This document shows, piece by piece, positions 1 through 9,034 of a stretch of DNA of 64,000 bases. The stretch is from Acinetobacter lwoffii. Lineage in GTDB: Bacteria > Pseudomonadota > Gammaproteobacteria > Pseudomonadales > Moraxellaceae. The stretch is taken from contig NZ_JAMXXP010000011.1 in assembly GCF_024129355.1 (NCBI RefSeq), positions 1 to 64,000 of the forward strand, written 5' to 3'. The first letter of the stretch is position 1. Every line of letters starts with the position of its first letter. The notes under the pieces were generated by a model. It had not been told where the DNA came from and searched no databases. It saw only the letters and a program-made list of their open reading frames with translations. The translations under genes and the position numbers were made by a program.

Positions 1-2
1 AG

Positions 3-1325
3 AAAGCCGAAGAACTGGAAGTGTCGATCTTCCCAGGCTTTGCAGCCTCGGAAATTCTGTATCATGCCGATGGCACAGTCAAAGGCATCCAAACCGGTGA
101 CATGGGCATTGGTAAAGATGGCGAACCAACGCATAACTTTACCCCGGGTTATGAACTGCATGCCAAATACACGATTTTTGCTGAAGGCTGCCGTGGTCAC
201 CTCGGTAAACGTCTGATCCAGAAGTTCAACCTGGACAAGGACGCGGATCCGCAACATTACGGTATCGGCATTAAAGAGCTTTGGGAAATCGATCCTGCCA
301 AGCATAAACCGGGTCTGGTGATGCACGGTGCCGGCTGGCCACTAAATGAAACTGGTTCTTCAGGTGGCTGGTGGTTATACCATGCTGAGAATAACCAGGT
401 GACTCTGGGCATGATCGTAGATCTGTCTTACACCAACCCGCATATGTATCCCTTCATGGAAATGCAGCGCTGGAAAACCCATCCATTGATCAAGCAGTAT
501 CTGGAAGGTGGTAAGCGTATTTCTTATGGTGCGCGTGCTGTGACCAAAGGTGGTTTTAACTCATTACCAAAATTCACCTTCCCGGGTGGTTCTTTGATTG
601 GTGATGATGCCGGCTTCCTGAACTTTGCCAAGATCAAGGGTTCTCATACGGCAATGAAATCCGGCATGCTCTGCGGTGAAGCGGTCTTTGAAGCGATAGC
701 TGCCGGTGTAGAAAAAGGCGGTGATCTGGCGGTGGCACGTGTAGTGGAAGGCGAAGATTTCTTTGTCAAAGAACTGACTGCTTATACCGACAAGTTCAAC
801 CATAGCTGGCTAAAAGAAGAGTTATACAACTCGCGTAACTTTGGCCCGGCAATGCACAAGTTCGGTCAATGGATCGGGGGTGCATTCAACTTTATCGACC
901 AGAACGTGTTTAAAGTGCCTTTTACCTTGCATGATCTGGTTCAGGATCATGCTGCGCTAAAAACCCAGGCAGCTGAAAGCTTCAAGCCGACCTATCCAAA
1001 ACCGGATGGCAAGCTAACCTTTGACCGTCTGTCTTCAGTGTTTGTATCGAATACCGTGCATGAAGAGAACCAGCCAGCACATTTGAAACTCACCGATGCT
1101 TCAATTCCCGTGGAAGTCAACCTGCCGACATGGGATGAGCCTGCACAGCGTTACTGCCCGGCGGGGGTCTATGAGATTATGGAAAATAATGACGGTTCAA
1201 AACGCTTCCAGATCAATGCAGCCAACTGTGTACACTGCAAGACCTGTGACATCAAGGATCCGTCCCAGAACATCACCTGGGTGACACCGGAAGGTGGTGG
1301 TGGTCCGAATTACCCGAATATGTAA
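3..1325 (+). CDS. Electron transfer flavoprotein-ubiquinone oxidoreductase, 3' part
   Basis: This is the C-terminal part of ETF-QO, the membrane-associated flavoprotein that passes electrons from reduced ETF (fatty-acid and amino-acid oxidation) to ubiquinone. The reading frame is open to the left edge, so the gene starts outside the window; the GTG at 21 is internal. Visible family signatures are the FPGFAASEILYH stretch, DMGIGKDGEPT, the FAEGCRGHLGK segment of the FAD domain, and a C-terminal 4Fe-4S ferredoxin domain (first Cys in RYCPAGVY, then CVHCKTCDIKDP). The end GGGGPNYPNM is the usual family C terminus. About 440 residues are present, so roughly the first fifth of the protein is missing. 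Identification is firm. Confidence 0.95.
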   Translation, partial: KAEELEVSIFPGFAASEILYHADGTVKGIQTGDMGIGKDGEPTHNFTPGYELHAKYTIFAEGCRGHLGKRLIQKFNLDKDADPQHYGIGIKELWEIDPAKHKPGLVMHGAGWPLNETGSSGGWWLYHAENNQVTLGMIVDLSYTNPHMYPFMEMQRWKTHPLIKQYLEGGKRISYGARAVTKGGFNSLPKFTFPGGSLIGDDAGFLNFAKIKGSHTAMKSGMLCGEAVFEAIAAGVEKGGDLAVARVVEGEDFFVKELTAYTDKFNHSWLKEELYNSRNFGPAMHKFGQWIGGAFNFIDQNVFKVPFTLHDLVQDHAALKTQAAESFKPTYPKPDGKLTFDRLSSVFVSNTVHEENQPAHLKLTDASIPVEVNLPTWDEPAQRYCPAGVYEIMENNDGSKRFQINAANCVHCKTCDIKDPSQNITWVTPEGGGGPNYPNM

Positions 1326-1427
1326 GGTAATTCCTGTGAATGAGAAAAATACATCTATTTCTCACATTCATATACCCACTCTTGAAGCAGTTAGTATTAA
1401 CACTTCACTTTAATTTTTTAGGTAATC

Positions 1428-1447
1428 CCAGCTCCCTCGGGAGCTGG
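1428..1447. repeat. Short perfect inverted repeat
   Basis: CCAGCTCCC at 1428-1436 pairs with GGGAGCTGG at 1439-1447, separated by two bases. It lies between the ETF-QO stop and the convergent OsmC/YcaO gene. No T-run follows on either strand, so it is not a convincing intrinsic terminator. It may still protect the 3' end of the ETF-QO mRNA. Confidence 0.5.
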
Positions 1448-1499
1448 AATTAATAAGTTAGAATAGAAATAATAGAAAAGATTTTATAGCGTACTGGAT

Positions 1500-1533
1500 A
1501 TAAAAATGGCTTAACCAAAATGAGCTAAGCCAT
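1500..1533 (-). terminator. Intrinsic terminator of the OsmC/YcaO gene
   Basis: On the minus strand an 8-bp stem (ATGGCTTA/TAAGCCAT) with a 12-base loop is followed directly by five T residues, about 45 bases after the stop codon of the gene ending at 1576. Confidence 0.75.
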
Positions 1534-1575
1534 CTTTAAAATTTAAAACCAATGACGAAAAATTTTAGTCATTCA

Positions 1576-3783
1576 TTAAGATTTTTGATTTGCTACAAAC
1601 TTGGCGCGTGCTGCATGCAGTTTTTTATAGCTGTCAATCAGGCGTAAATGACGGTCCAGTCCTTCAAGCTGCATATTGGTTTCGGTCAAACCATAGAAAC
1701 GAACTGTGCCTTCGATTGAACCTAGAACGGCATCCATACGGGCATCACCAAACATACGGCGGAAGTTGTGCTCATAATCATCCAGTTCCATTTCATCATC
1801 CAGAATGACTTCCAGAACGACATTCATGCACTGGTAGAACAGGCCACGTTCAACGGTATTGGTATTGAACTGCAGGAACTGCTCAACCAGATCTTTGGCT
1901 TCTTCAAATTGCTGCAAAGCCACATAAATCAGAAGTTTCAGTTCCAGAATCGTCAGTTGGCCCCATTCAGTATTTTCATCGAATTCGATACCGATCAAGG
2001 TTTTGATCTCGGTATAGTCATCCTCATCTGCTTCTTCCAGACGCTCAACCAGTGCTTCCAGTTGTTCATCATCCAGACGGTGCAGATTCAGGATATCTTC
2101 ACGGTATAACAAAGCCTTGTTGGTATTGTCCCAAACCAGATCTTCTACCAGATAAATTTCTGAATAACCCGGTACCAGAATACGGCAAGCTGTTGCACCT
2201 AGATGCTGATACACCGCCATATAAACTTCATGGCCCATGTCTTTCAGAATTGTGAATAATTCCTGAGCTTCATCCGCATTCGAGTTTTGACCGTTATTGG
2301 TGAAATCCCACTCGACAAAATCATAATCTGATTTCGCGCTGAAGAAACGCCAAGACACCACACCGCTTGAGTCAATAAAATGTTCGACGAAGTTATTCGG
2401 TTCAGTTACTGCATTGCTGCTAAAAGTTGGTTTTGGCAGATCATTCAGACCTTCAAAACTACGGCCTTGTAAAAGTTCAGTCAGACTGCGTTCTAATGCT
2501 ACTTCAAAGTTAGGATGGGCACCGAATGAGGCAAATACACCGCCGGTACGCGGGTTCATCAAGGTAACGCACATGACCGGGAACTGACCGCCTAGTGAAG
2601 CATCTTTGACCAGAACCGGGAAGCCCTGTTCTTCCAGACCCTTAATGCCTTCAACAATTTTTGGATATTTTGCCAGAACCTGTTCAGGCACATCCGGAAG
2701 TGCGAGCTCACCTTCCAGAATTTCACGTTTAACAGCACGCTCAAAAATTTCAGACAGACACTGTACTTGTGCTTCAGCCAGCGTATTACCGGCGCTCATA
2801 CCATTACTTAAGTACAGGTTTTCGATCAGATTCGACGGAAAATAAACGGTTTCACCATCAGACTGACGTACAAATGGGAGTGAGCAGATACCACGAGCCT
2901 TGTTTCCCGAGTTGGTATCATAAAGATGGGTACCTAACAACTCATCTTCAGGATCATAAATTTCACGGGTATGTTCATCTAGAACTTCTGCAGGTAATTC
3001 GCCATTTGGACCCGGCTGGAACCATTTTTCATCTGGATAATGTACAAATTCTGCATTGGCAATATCTTCACCCCAGAACTGGTCGTTATAGAAGAAGTTA
3101 CAGTTCAGACGCTCAATAAACTCACCCAAAGCAGATGCCAGCGCACTTTCCTTGGTCGAACCTTTACCGTTGGTAAAGCACATTGGTGACTGGGCATCAC
3201 GAATATGCAATGACCAGACATTCGGCACGATATTACGCCAAGACGCAATTTCAATCTTCATGCCAAGGCCTGCCAGAATGGCTGACATATTGGCAATGGT
3301 TTCTTCCAGCGGAAGGTCTTTACCCGGAATGAACGTGGTATGTTCAGAAGCCAGACTTGGCATTAATAAAGCTTGAGCATCGGCATCAATACTTTCCACT
3401 TCCTCAATGACAAATTCAGGACCGGTTTGAATCACTTTTTTTACAGTACAACGGTCGATCGAACGTAAAATGCCTTGGCGATCTTTTTCAGAAATATCAG
3501 CTGGCAGTTCAACCTGAATTTTAAAAATCTGTTTATAACGGTTTTCAGGATCAACAATATTGTTTTGCGAAAGGCGGATATTATCGGTCGGAATGTCACG
3601 TGCTGCGCAATAGACTTTGACAAAATAAGCCGCACAAAGTGCCGACGACGCCAGAAAATAATCGAATGGGCCGGGTGCTGAACCATCACCTTTATAGCGG
3701 ATCGGCTGATCGGCGATTACCGTGAAGTCATCGAACTTGGCTTCCTGACGAAGATTATCGAGATAATTGACCTTAATTTCCAT
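1576..3783 (-). CDS. OsmC domain/YcaO domain fusion protein
   Basis: This 735-residue protein joins an N-terminal OsmC-like domain (about residues 1-140, containing the typical GSAPGPFDYFLASSALC segment with its peroxidatic-type Cys) to a YcaO ATP-dependent domain (about 170-580, with the GKGSTKESALASALGEFIERL ATP-binding region). An acidic helical tail (about 590-735) follows. YcaO proteins use ATP to activate amide backbones. Escherichia coli YcaO is linked to beta-methylthiolation of ribosomal protein S12. The proline-rich C terminus of azole-forming cyclodehydratases is absent and no precursor peptide was seen nearby, so natural-product cyclisation is unlikely. This domain fusion is a known but uncharacterised family. 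It is a single gene with its own terminator; the cellular substrate is unknown. Confidence 0.9.
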   Translation of the reverse strand: MEIKVNYLDNLRQEAKFDDFTVIADQPIRYKGDGSAPGPFDYFLASSALCAAYFVKVYCAARDIPTDNIRLSQNNIVDPENRYKQIFKIQVELPADISEKDRQGILRSIDRCTVKKVIQTGPEFVIEEVESIDADAQALLMPSLASEHTTFIPGKDLPLEETIANMSAILAGLGMKIEIASWRNIVPNVWSLHIRDAQSPMCFTNGKGSTKESALASALGEFIERLNCNFFYNDQFWGEDIANAEFVHYPDEKWFQPGPNGELPAEVLDEHTREIYDPEDELLGTHLYDTNSGNKARGICSLPFVRQSDGETVYFPSNLIENLYLSNGMSAGNTLAEAQVQCLSEIFERAVKREILEGELALPDVPEQVLAKYPKIVEGIKGLEEQGFPVLVKDASLGGQFPVMCVTLMNPRTGGVFASFGAHPNFEVALERSLTELLQGRSFEGLNDLPKPTFSSNAVTEPNNFVEHFIDSSGVVSWRFFSAKSDYDFVEWDFTNNGQNSNADEAQELFTILKDMGHEVYMAVYQHLGATACRILVPGYSEIYLVEDLVWDNTNKALLYREDILNLHRLDDEQLEALVERLEEADEDDYTEIKTLIGIEFDENTEWGQLTILELKLLIYVALQQFEEAKDLVEQFLQFNTNTVERGLFYQCMNVVLEVILDDEMELDDYEHNFRRMFGDARMDAVLGSIEGTVRFYGLTETNMQLEGLDRHLRLIDSYKKLHAARAKFVANQKS

Positions 3784-4124
3784 GTGGATACCTAAATATT
3801 CTTATGTGCCGTCACGGACAGATAAGATGCTGAATCTGAATATACAAGCCGGTTCACGGAGGAGAACTTGAATGAAAAATAGAAAATGGTCAGGTTATGC
3901 CGTTTGACTAAGTGTCTGGATAACGCTGCCGAGAATGGGCGCTATTATAGAATTATTTTATGAAATTGATAATATTTGTCTGAAATTCTGGCAGATTAAA
4001 CCAGACCCTCAGTCTTTCCTGAGCTGCCGGAGCATGAATCAACTTCAAGTCATGGCTTAAGCTATTAATCAAAGTTGCAGATAAGGCAGATTTTCACCCG
4101 CCTAGTCTGAATGATTTCATAATT
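3784..4124. other. Intergenic region with probable minus-strand promoter
   Basis: Between OsmC/YcaO and torF a minus-strand -10 hexamer TATAAT (3944-3949) sits 17 bases after TTATCA (3967-3972). This would transcribe the OsmC/YcaO gene with a leader of about 150 nt. Nothing else convincing was seen. Confidence 0.45.
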
Positions 4125-4895
4125 TTAAAAATCATAACTCAGTGCAACTACTGCAAGATTACGCTGCTTGTCATCATAGCGGTCATAACCGCCAAAGATA
4201 TATTCACCCGACAAACTTACCTGAGGTAAAAGCGCATAACTGAGTCCGGCAGAAGCATAACGAAAGGCAAACTGCTTTTCGGTATCGCCCAGTTCACCGC
4301 CTTCGTATTTGCCTTCATCATTAAAATAGCTCCCTGCTGCCGTAACGCTGGCATTCAGGCGATCATTCAATTGATGGCTCAGGTTAAGTGTATAAAAAGT
4401 ATCGCCCTGATTGGCATAAGCCACATCATACAGATAGGTCGATATGCTGGCCCCGATACTGGTCTGATTATTCAGCGCACGACTTACATTTAAACCCAGC
4501 TCATTTCCGGTAGAATGCTTGCCGCCCGGATAATAATAGGTTGCGTTCCATAGATCCCAATCATAATTTTCGCTGCTATGGGTATAACCCAGCAGAAAGT
4601 CATGCTCGAATTTGTCTGAACGATGTCCCGGACGCCCCTGTACTTCGGCATAAGAGTATCCAAGCGTAGATCCCCAATATCCGACATAAAAATTACCATA
4701 AGCCAGATTCAATGCAGCCTGTACAGCAACGTCGTCATTTTCAGGCGCATTGGTCAAACCGCGGGAGACGTATTTGGAGACCACACTCAAGTTTCCGCTT
4801 GCTTCTATTTGTTTTACTTCCGCATCATCGGCATAACAGTAAAAACTTGAAACAGCAGCACAGCCAAACAGCACTGTTTGATTGAATATTTTCAT
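4125..4895 (-). CDS. TorF-family putative outer-membrane porin
   Basis: A 256-residue predicted outer-membrane beta-barrel. It has a signal peptide (about residues 1-22, with cleavage plausible after the CYA of FYCYA), then alternating short strands rich in Gly, Tyr and Asn, and a C-terminal aromatic residue (LSYDF) as expected for BAM-dependent insertion. The segment SVVSKYVSRGLTN near the mature N terminus is characteristic of the proteobacterial TorF/gcw_chp family of unknown function. The gene follows betA on the same strand after a large hairpin. No Shine-Dalgarno sequence is visible before the ATG at 4895, although the encoded signal peptide supports this start. Its role in osmoprotectant or other uptake is only a guess from position. 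Confidence 0.85.
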   Translation of the reverse strand: MKIFNQTVLFGCAAVSSFYCYADDAEVKQIEASGNLSVVSKYVSRGLTNAPENDDVAVQAALNLAYGNFYVGYWGSTLGYSYAEVQGRPGHRSDKFEHDFLLGYTHSSENYDWDLWNATYYYPGGKHSTGNELGLNVSRALNNQTSIGASISTYLYDVAYANQGDTFYTLNLSHQLNDRLNASVTAAGSYFNDEGKYEGGELGDTEKQFAFRYASAGLSYALLPQVSLSGEYIFGGYDRYDDKQRNLAVVALSYDF

Positions 4896-4915
4896 AAAAT
4901 ATAAATGTATTAAGT

Positions 4916-4961
4916 AAAGCGGAGATAAAACCGAAAGCAGTCGAGGTTTTATCTCCGCTTT
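4916..4961. repeat. 17-bp perfect inverted repeat between betA and torF
   Basis: AAAGCGGAGATAAAACC (4916-4932) and its exact complement (4945-4961) flank a 12-base loop. The hairpin ends about 20 bases before the torF start codon on the minus strand. There is no long T-run on either side. It could be a processing or attenuation structure between the bet operon and torF. Confidence 0.7.
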
Positions 4962-5022
4962 GGGACAAAATTGAAATTCGCTTTACTCCTGCTTTGCTAG
5001 GCGGCAGGAATAAAACCATAAT

Positions 5023-6678
5023 TTAAGCGCGAGGCGCCTTGTAAAAAGGTGCAGATGAAGGCGCAAGAGCAGGTTTGCCACGAATATGGTCTGCCAGTTT
5101 TTCAGCGATCATAATCGTAGTTGCATTGAGGTTACCGGTAATGATCAAAGGCATAATCGAGGCGTCAATCACACGCAACCCCTGCATTTCATGTACGCGT
5201 CCATAACCATCGACAACCGCCATGTCATCCTCACCCATTTTACAGCTACATGATGGATGATACGCGGTTTCTGCATGATTACGAACAAATTCATCAATTT
5301 CAGCATCTGTTTGTAGATGTTTTCCCGGACTGATTTCTTCACCACGATAGGGATCCAATGCCGGCTGATGCATAATTTCCCGGGTAATCCGGATGGCATC
5401 GCGGAATTCACACCAGTCCTGCTCGGTACTCATATAGTTGAACAGAATACTTGGATGCTCAAAGGGGTCTTTGGATTTCAGACGGACACGGCCACGTGAC
5501 GGTGAACGCATAGAGCCCACATGAGCCTGAAAGCCATGTTCATGAATGGCATTGGTGCCATTATAATTAATCGCCACAGGCAGGAAATGATACTGGATAT
5601 TGGGCCATTCAAATTCGTCTGAAGAGCGGATAAAACCACCAGCTTCAAACTGGTTACTGGCTCCAATACCTTTACCTAAAAACAACCATTCAGCGCCAAT
5701 CATCGGCTGGTTATACCACTTGAGTGCTGGATATAAGCTAACCGGTTTTTTGCACTTATATTGCAGGTACATTTCCAGATGGTCTTGCAGGTTTTCACCC
5801 ACGCCTGGCAAATCCTGAACCAAAGGAATATCCAGACTTTTTAACAGTTCAGCCGAACCCACACCGGAGCGTTGCAGGATTTGCGGTGAGGCAATCGCAC
5901 CACCACATAATAAAACTTCACGATCCGCAAAGACCTGAATCGGCTGTAAGGTATTTTGCCCCTCGAAATACTCTACACCTATCGCCTGTTTCTGGTTAAA
6001 CAGAATTCTATTGGTCATGGCATGGGTAATAATCGTCAGGTTGTCGCGACCTTTGGCCATGTCCAGATAACCGCGTGCAGTACTGGATCGGCGACCTTGC
6101 GGCGTCACAGTTCGATCCATCGGACCGAAGCCTTCCTGCTGGTAACCGTTCAGATCATCGGTACGTGGATAACCAGCCTGTACGCCTGCTTCGATCATGG
6201 CATGAAACAGTTCATTATTGCCCTGTTTAGGCGTTGCCACCGAAACCGGACCAGAATCGCCATGATAATCATTGCCACCAATATCACGGCTTTCCGCTTT
6301 TTTATAATATGGCAGACATTCGGCATAGCTCCAGTGCTCAAGCCCCTTCAGGCTGGCCCACTGTTCCAGATCCATGGCATTACCGCGAATGTAGCACATG
6401 CCGTTAATTAATGAAGAACCGCCCAGGCCTTTCCCGCGCCCGCATTCCATCCGACGGTTATTCATATGTGGTTCGGGGTCGGTCAGGTAGGCCCAGTTAT
6501 AACGGCGTCCCTGCAATGGATAAGCCAATGCAGCAGGCATTTGTGTTCTGAAGTCTAGACGGTAATCCGGCCCACCTGCTTCCAGCAATAGGACTTTCAC
6601 ATCCGGATCTTCAGTTAAACGCGCTGCGAGTACATTCCCTGCCGAACCTGCACCGATAATAATATAGTCGTAATTCAT
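5023..6678 (-). CDS. betA: Choline dehydrogenase
   Basis: A 551-residue GMC-family flavoprotein that oxidises choline to betaine aldehyde, the first step of glycine-betaine synthesis. The dinucleotide-binding motif [16 protein letters not shown] is at residues 6-21. GMC signatures [15 protein letters not shown] (about 80-95) and [11 protein letters not shown] (about 265) are present. The catalytic His lies in [10 protein letters not shown] and a conserved Asn in [15 protein letters not shown] near the C terminus. The length is normal for BetA. It is the last gene of the betI-betB-betA operon, 11 bases after betB, and is expected to be repressed by BetI without choline. Confidence 0.96.
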   Translation of the reverse strand: MNYDYIIIGAGSAGNVLAARLTEDPDVKVLLLEAGGPDYRLDFRTQMPAALAYPLQGRRYNWAYLTDPEPHMNNRRMECGRGKGLGGSSLINGMCYIRGNAMDLEQWASLKGLEHWSYAECLPYYKKAESRDIGGNDYHGDSGPVSVATPKQGNNELFHAMIEAGVQAGYPRTDDLNGYQQEGFGPMDRTVTPQGRRSSTARGYLDMAKGRDNLTIITHAMTNRILFNQKQAIGVEYFEGQNTLQPIQVFADREVLLCGGAIASPQILQRSGVGSAELLKSLDIPLVQDLPGVGENLQDHLEMYLQYKCKKPVSLYPALKWYNQPMIGAEWLFLGKGIGASNQFEAGGFIRSSDEFEWPNIQYHFLPVAINYNGTNAIHEHGFQAHVGSMRSPSRGRVRLKSKDPFEHPSILFNYMSTEQDWCEFRDAIRITREIMHQPALDPYRGEEISPGKHLQTDAEIDEFVRNHAETAYHPSCSCKMGEDDMAVVDGYGRVHEMQGLRVIDASIMPLIITGNLNATTIMIAEKLADHIRGKPALAPSSAPFYKAPRA

Positions 6679-6689
6679 CCAATCCTCCC

Positions 6690-8165
6690 TTATGCGCTAA
6701 ATACAGACTGGAAAGGACTAAGTTCAACTTGCACCGACTTGGTCTGGGTATATTGCTGTAGCGTGACAATACCGTTTTCGCGACCGACACCTGAATGTTT
6801 ATAGCCACCGACAGGCATTTCTGCCGGTGATTCGCCCCAGGTATTAATCCAGCAAATGCCGGCTTCGATTTGATGAATAATACGATGCGCACGTGCCAGA
6901 TTCGGTGTCACGACACCAGCTGCCAAACCATATTCGGTATCATTGGCACGACGAATCGCCTCTTCTTCTGAGTCATAACTCAGAATACTCATGACTGGAC
7001 CAAAAATTTCTTCACGGACAATCGTCATGTCGTCACGGCAATCGGTAAATACCGTTGGTAGCACATAAGCGCCTTGGGCAAACTGCTCATCTTCAGCACG
7101 GCCGCCACCACACAATAAGCGTGCACCTTCGATCTTGCCCTGTTCAATATAGCCCAGCACTTTTTCCATATGAGAGAAGCTGGACATTGGACCAAAATTG
7201 GTCTCAGGATCAAGTGGATCCCCCATACGGATATAAGGAATACGCTGCAAAATCTTGTCTTCAAATTCTGCTTTCAAGGCCAAAGGGATAAATACCCGGG
7301 TTCCATTGGTACAGACCTGACCAGAACTGTAGAAGTTAGCCATCATGGCTATATCTGCCGCCAGATCCAGATCGGCATCTTCACAGATAATCAGCGGGGA
7401 TTTTCCGCCCAGCTCCATGGTGACTTCTTTCAGGCTGGAATTTGCAGCTTGGGCCATGACTTTTTTGCCGGTTGCGACACCACCGGTAAATGAAACTTTG
7501 GCTATGTCCGGATGTGAAGTCAGATAGCCACCAATGTCACCACTACCGGTCACCACATTAAATACACCATGTGGCACACCGGCTTCTGTATAAATTTCTG
7601 CCAGTTTTAATGCAGTTAATGGCGTGATTTCACTGGCTTTAAAGATCATGGCATTGCCTGCTGCCAGTGCAGGTGCAGATTTCCATAATGCGATCTGAAT
7701 CGGGTAATTCCATGCACCAATCCCGGCGACCACACCCAAAGGTTCACGTCGGGTATAGACAAATGAACTGCTTCTGAGTGGGATTTGCTGACCTTCTAAT
7801 GCTGGCAAAATACCTGCATAGTATTCAAGTACATCTGCACCTGTCGCAATATCGACGGTGGATGTTTCACTGAAAGCTTTACCACTGTCGAGACTTTCTA
7901 AACGCGCCAGCTCATCATTACGTTCACGGAGGATGGCAACAGCCTTGTTCAAAATACGCGAACGTTGAATCGCCGTCATTTCTGCCCAGACTTTTTGTCC
8001 TTTCTGTGCCGATTCAACAGCGCGATCGATATCTTTTCGCGTACACACTTGCACGTCTGCCAGAACTTCGCCTGTTGCAGGATTAATCGTTTGAAACGTG
8101 CTATTGGACGTTGCATCGACATATTGTCCATGAATATAAGGACGTTGCAGTTTGAATGTTGTCAA
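6690..8165 (-). CDS. betB: Betaine aldehyde dehydrogenase
   Basis: A 491-residue NAD(P)-dependent aldehyde dehydrogenase that converts betaine aldehyde to glycine betaine. It shows the general-base Glu in [11 protein letters not shown], the catalytic Cys in [14 protein letters not shown], the cofactor-binding region [13 protein letters not shown] and the C-terminal [10 protein letters not shown] motif. The N terminus ([27 protein letters not shown]) is typical of BetB. It lies between betI (21-base gap) and betA (11-base gap) in one operon. Length and motifs are intact. Confidence 0.96.
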   Translation of the reverse strand: MTTFKLQRPYIHGQYVDATSNSTFQTINPATGEVLADVQVCTRKDIDRAVESAQKGQKVWAEMTAIQRSRILNKAVAILRERNDELARLESLDSGKAFSETSTVDIATGADVLEYYAGILPALEGQQIPLRSSSFVYTRREPLGVVAGIGAWNYPIQIALWKSAPALAAGNAMIFKASEITPLTALKLAEIYTEAGVPHGVFNVVTGSGDIGGYLTSHPDIAKVSFTGGVATGKKVMAQAANSSLKEVTMELGGKSPLIICEDADLDLAADIAMMANFYSSGQVCTNGTRVFIPLALKAEFEDKILQRIPYIRMGDPLDPETNFGPMSSFSHMEKVLGYIEQGKIEGARLLCGGGRAEDEQFAQGAYVLPTVFTDCRDDMTIVREEIFGPVMSILSYDSEEEAIRRANDTEYGLAAGVVTPNLARAHRIIHQIEAGICWINTWGESPAEMPVGGYKHSGVGRENGIVTLQQYTQTKSVQVELSPFQSVFSA

Positions 8166-8186
8166 TGGAATTTCCTCGCAGGTGGG

Positions 8187-8765
8187 TTATTTGAGTTGTT
8201 GCCGGATATATTCACTACACAGTTCAATCGGCAGTTCCGGGTCAATTTCGCCATTTACCAAAGCACCTCTTAGCCAGAATCCGTCAATCAATGCTGCCAG
8301 ACCTTGAGCGGATTTCTCTGCCTGGTCTTTACTCAACTTTTTCATGAATTCATATTTGAGATTGGAATGTAAACGGTAATGATTGATTTGCTGTAAACGG
8401 TGTAATTCAGGTTGGTGCAAACTGCTAGCCCAGAACGCCAACCAGACTTTCATGGCTGCTTTGTCCGTTTGTGGAGCAGCAAAATTACCGCGTACGATCG
8501 CCAGCAGGCGCTGCTCCGGTAAGTCATCAACCTGTATCTTTATCTGTGCAACAGATTTACCCAATTGCTGCAATAAGTAACGCATTGTGGCTTCAATCAG
8601 CCCATTTTTACCTTGAAAATAATGACTTATGATACCAGTTGAAACACCTGCCCTCTGAGCAATCTGACTAATTGACGCTTCTGCAAAACCTAGCTCATTC
8701 ACTGCAGCTAAGGTGGCATCGATCAGTTGCTGACGACGGATCGGTTGCATACCAACTTTTGGCAT
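8187..8765 (-). CDS. betI: TetR-family choline-responsive repressor BetI
   Basis: A 192-residue TetR-type repressor of the choline-betaine genes. It begins [19 protein letters not shown], as BetI proteins do. The longer frame that could begin at 8837 adds 24 atypical residues, and an AGG-type ribosome site precedes the ATG at 8765, so the shorter start is chosen. The helix-turn-helix is at about residues 28-50 ([20 protein letters not shown]). It is the first gene of betI-betB-betA. A perfect palindrome in the divergent region facing the BCCT gene is its likely operator, giving autoregulation and choline-induced expression of both sides. Confidence 0.93.
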   Translation of the reverse strand: MPKVGMQPIRRQQLIDATLAAVNELGFAEASISQIAQRAGVSTGIISHYFQGKNGLIEATMRYLLQQLGKSVAQIKIQVDDLPEQRLLAIVRGNFAAPQTDKAAMKVWLAFWASSLHQPELHRLQQINHYRLHSNLKYEFMKKLSKDQAEKSAQGLAALIDGFWLRGALVNGEIDPELPIELCSEYIRQQLK

Positions 8766-8852
8766 AGGACTAACCTGAATAACGGATATAACAATAGAAA
8801 GCCACTCTGCTAAAAAATTAGCAGAATGAGGTAACAATTCATAAACGCTTTT

Positions 8853-8872
8853 TTAATTGAACGTTCAATTAA
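8853..8872. promoter_or_regulatory. Probable BetI operator, perfect 20-bp palindrome
   Basis: TTAATTGAACGTTCAATTAA reads identically on both strands and sits between divergent betI and the BCCT choline transporter. It closely resembles the BetI site of E. coli (TTGAACGT core). Its TTGAAC half forms the -35 of a plus-strand promoter, so bound BetI would block RNA polymerase. Confidence 0.85.
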
Positions 8873-8885
8873 TAAAAATTATAGT
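8857..8885 (+). promoter_or_regulatory. Probable sigma-70 promoter of the BCCT transporter gene
   Basis: TTGAAC (8857-8862) and TATAGT (8880-8885) are separated by 17 bases on the plus strand, and the -35 lies inside the BetI palindrome. The 5' leader to the ATG at 9035 would be about 140 nt. Confidence 0.65.
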
Positions 8886-9034
8886 GCCAGCTCACCCTTG
8901 ATGTACAGCGCAGTTTGTTTTGGATTTGCAAAAGTTTGTAATTCACGAAAACAAGGAAGCTTTACCGCAGGCTTTTGCTTTTAAATCACACTGCACTGTA
9001 GATCATCCGGCAACAAAACGATGGTCATGGATTT

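Noticed and set aside
1428-1447. Inverted repeat as terminator of ETF-QO
   Set aside because: No T-run on either side and only a two-base gap between arms, so listed only as a repeat.
1576-3783. Azole-modified peptide biosynthesis cluster based on YcaO
   Set aside because: No precursor peptide, dehydrogenase or transporter nearby and no proline-rich C terminus.
3872-3907. An 11-codon ATG frame with a near-perfect GGAGGAGA ribosome site, plus strand
   Set aside because: No promoter or downstream gene on this strand; it lies in the leader of the opposite gene. Length is too small to support without conservation data.
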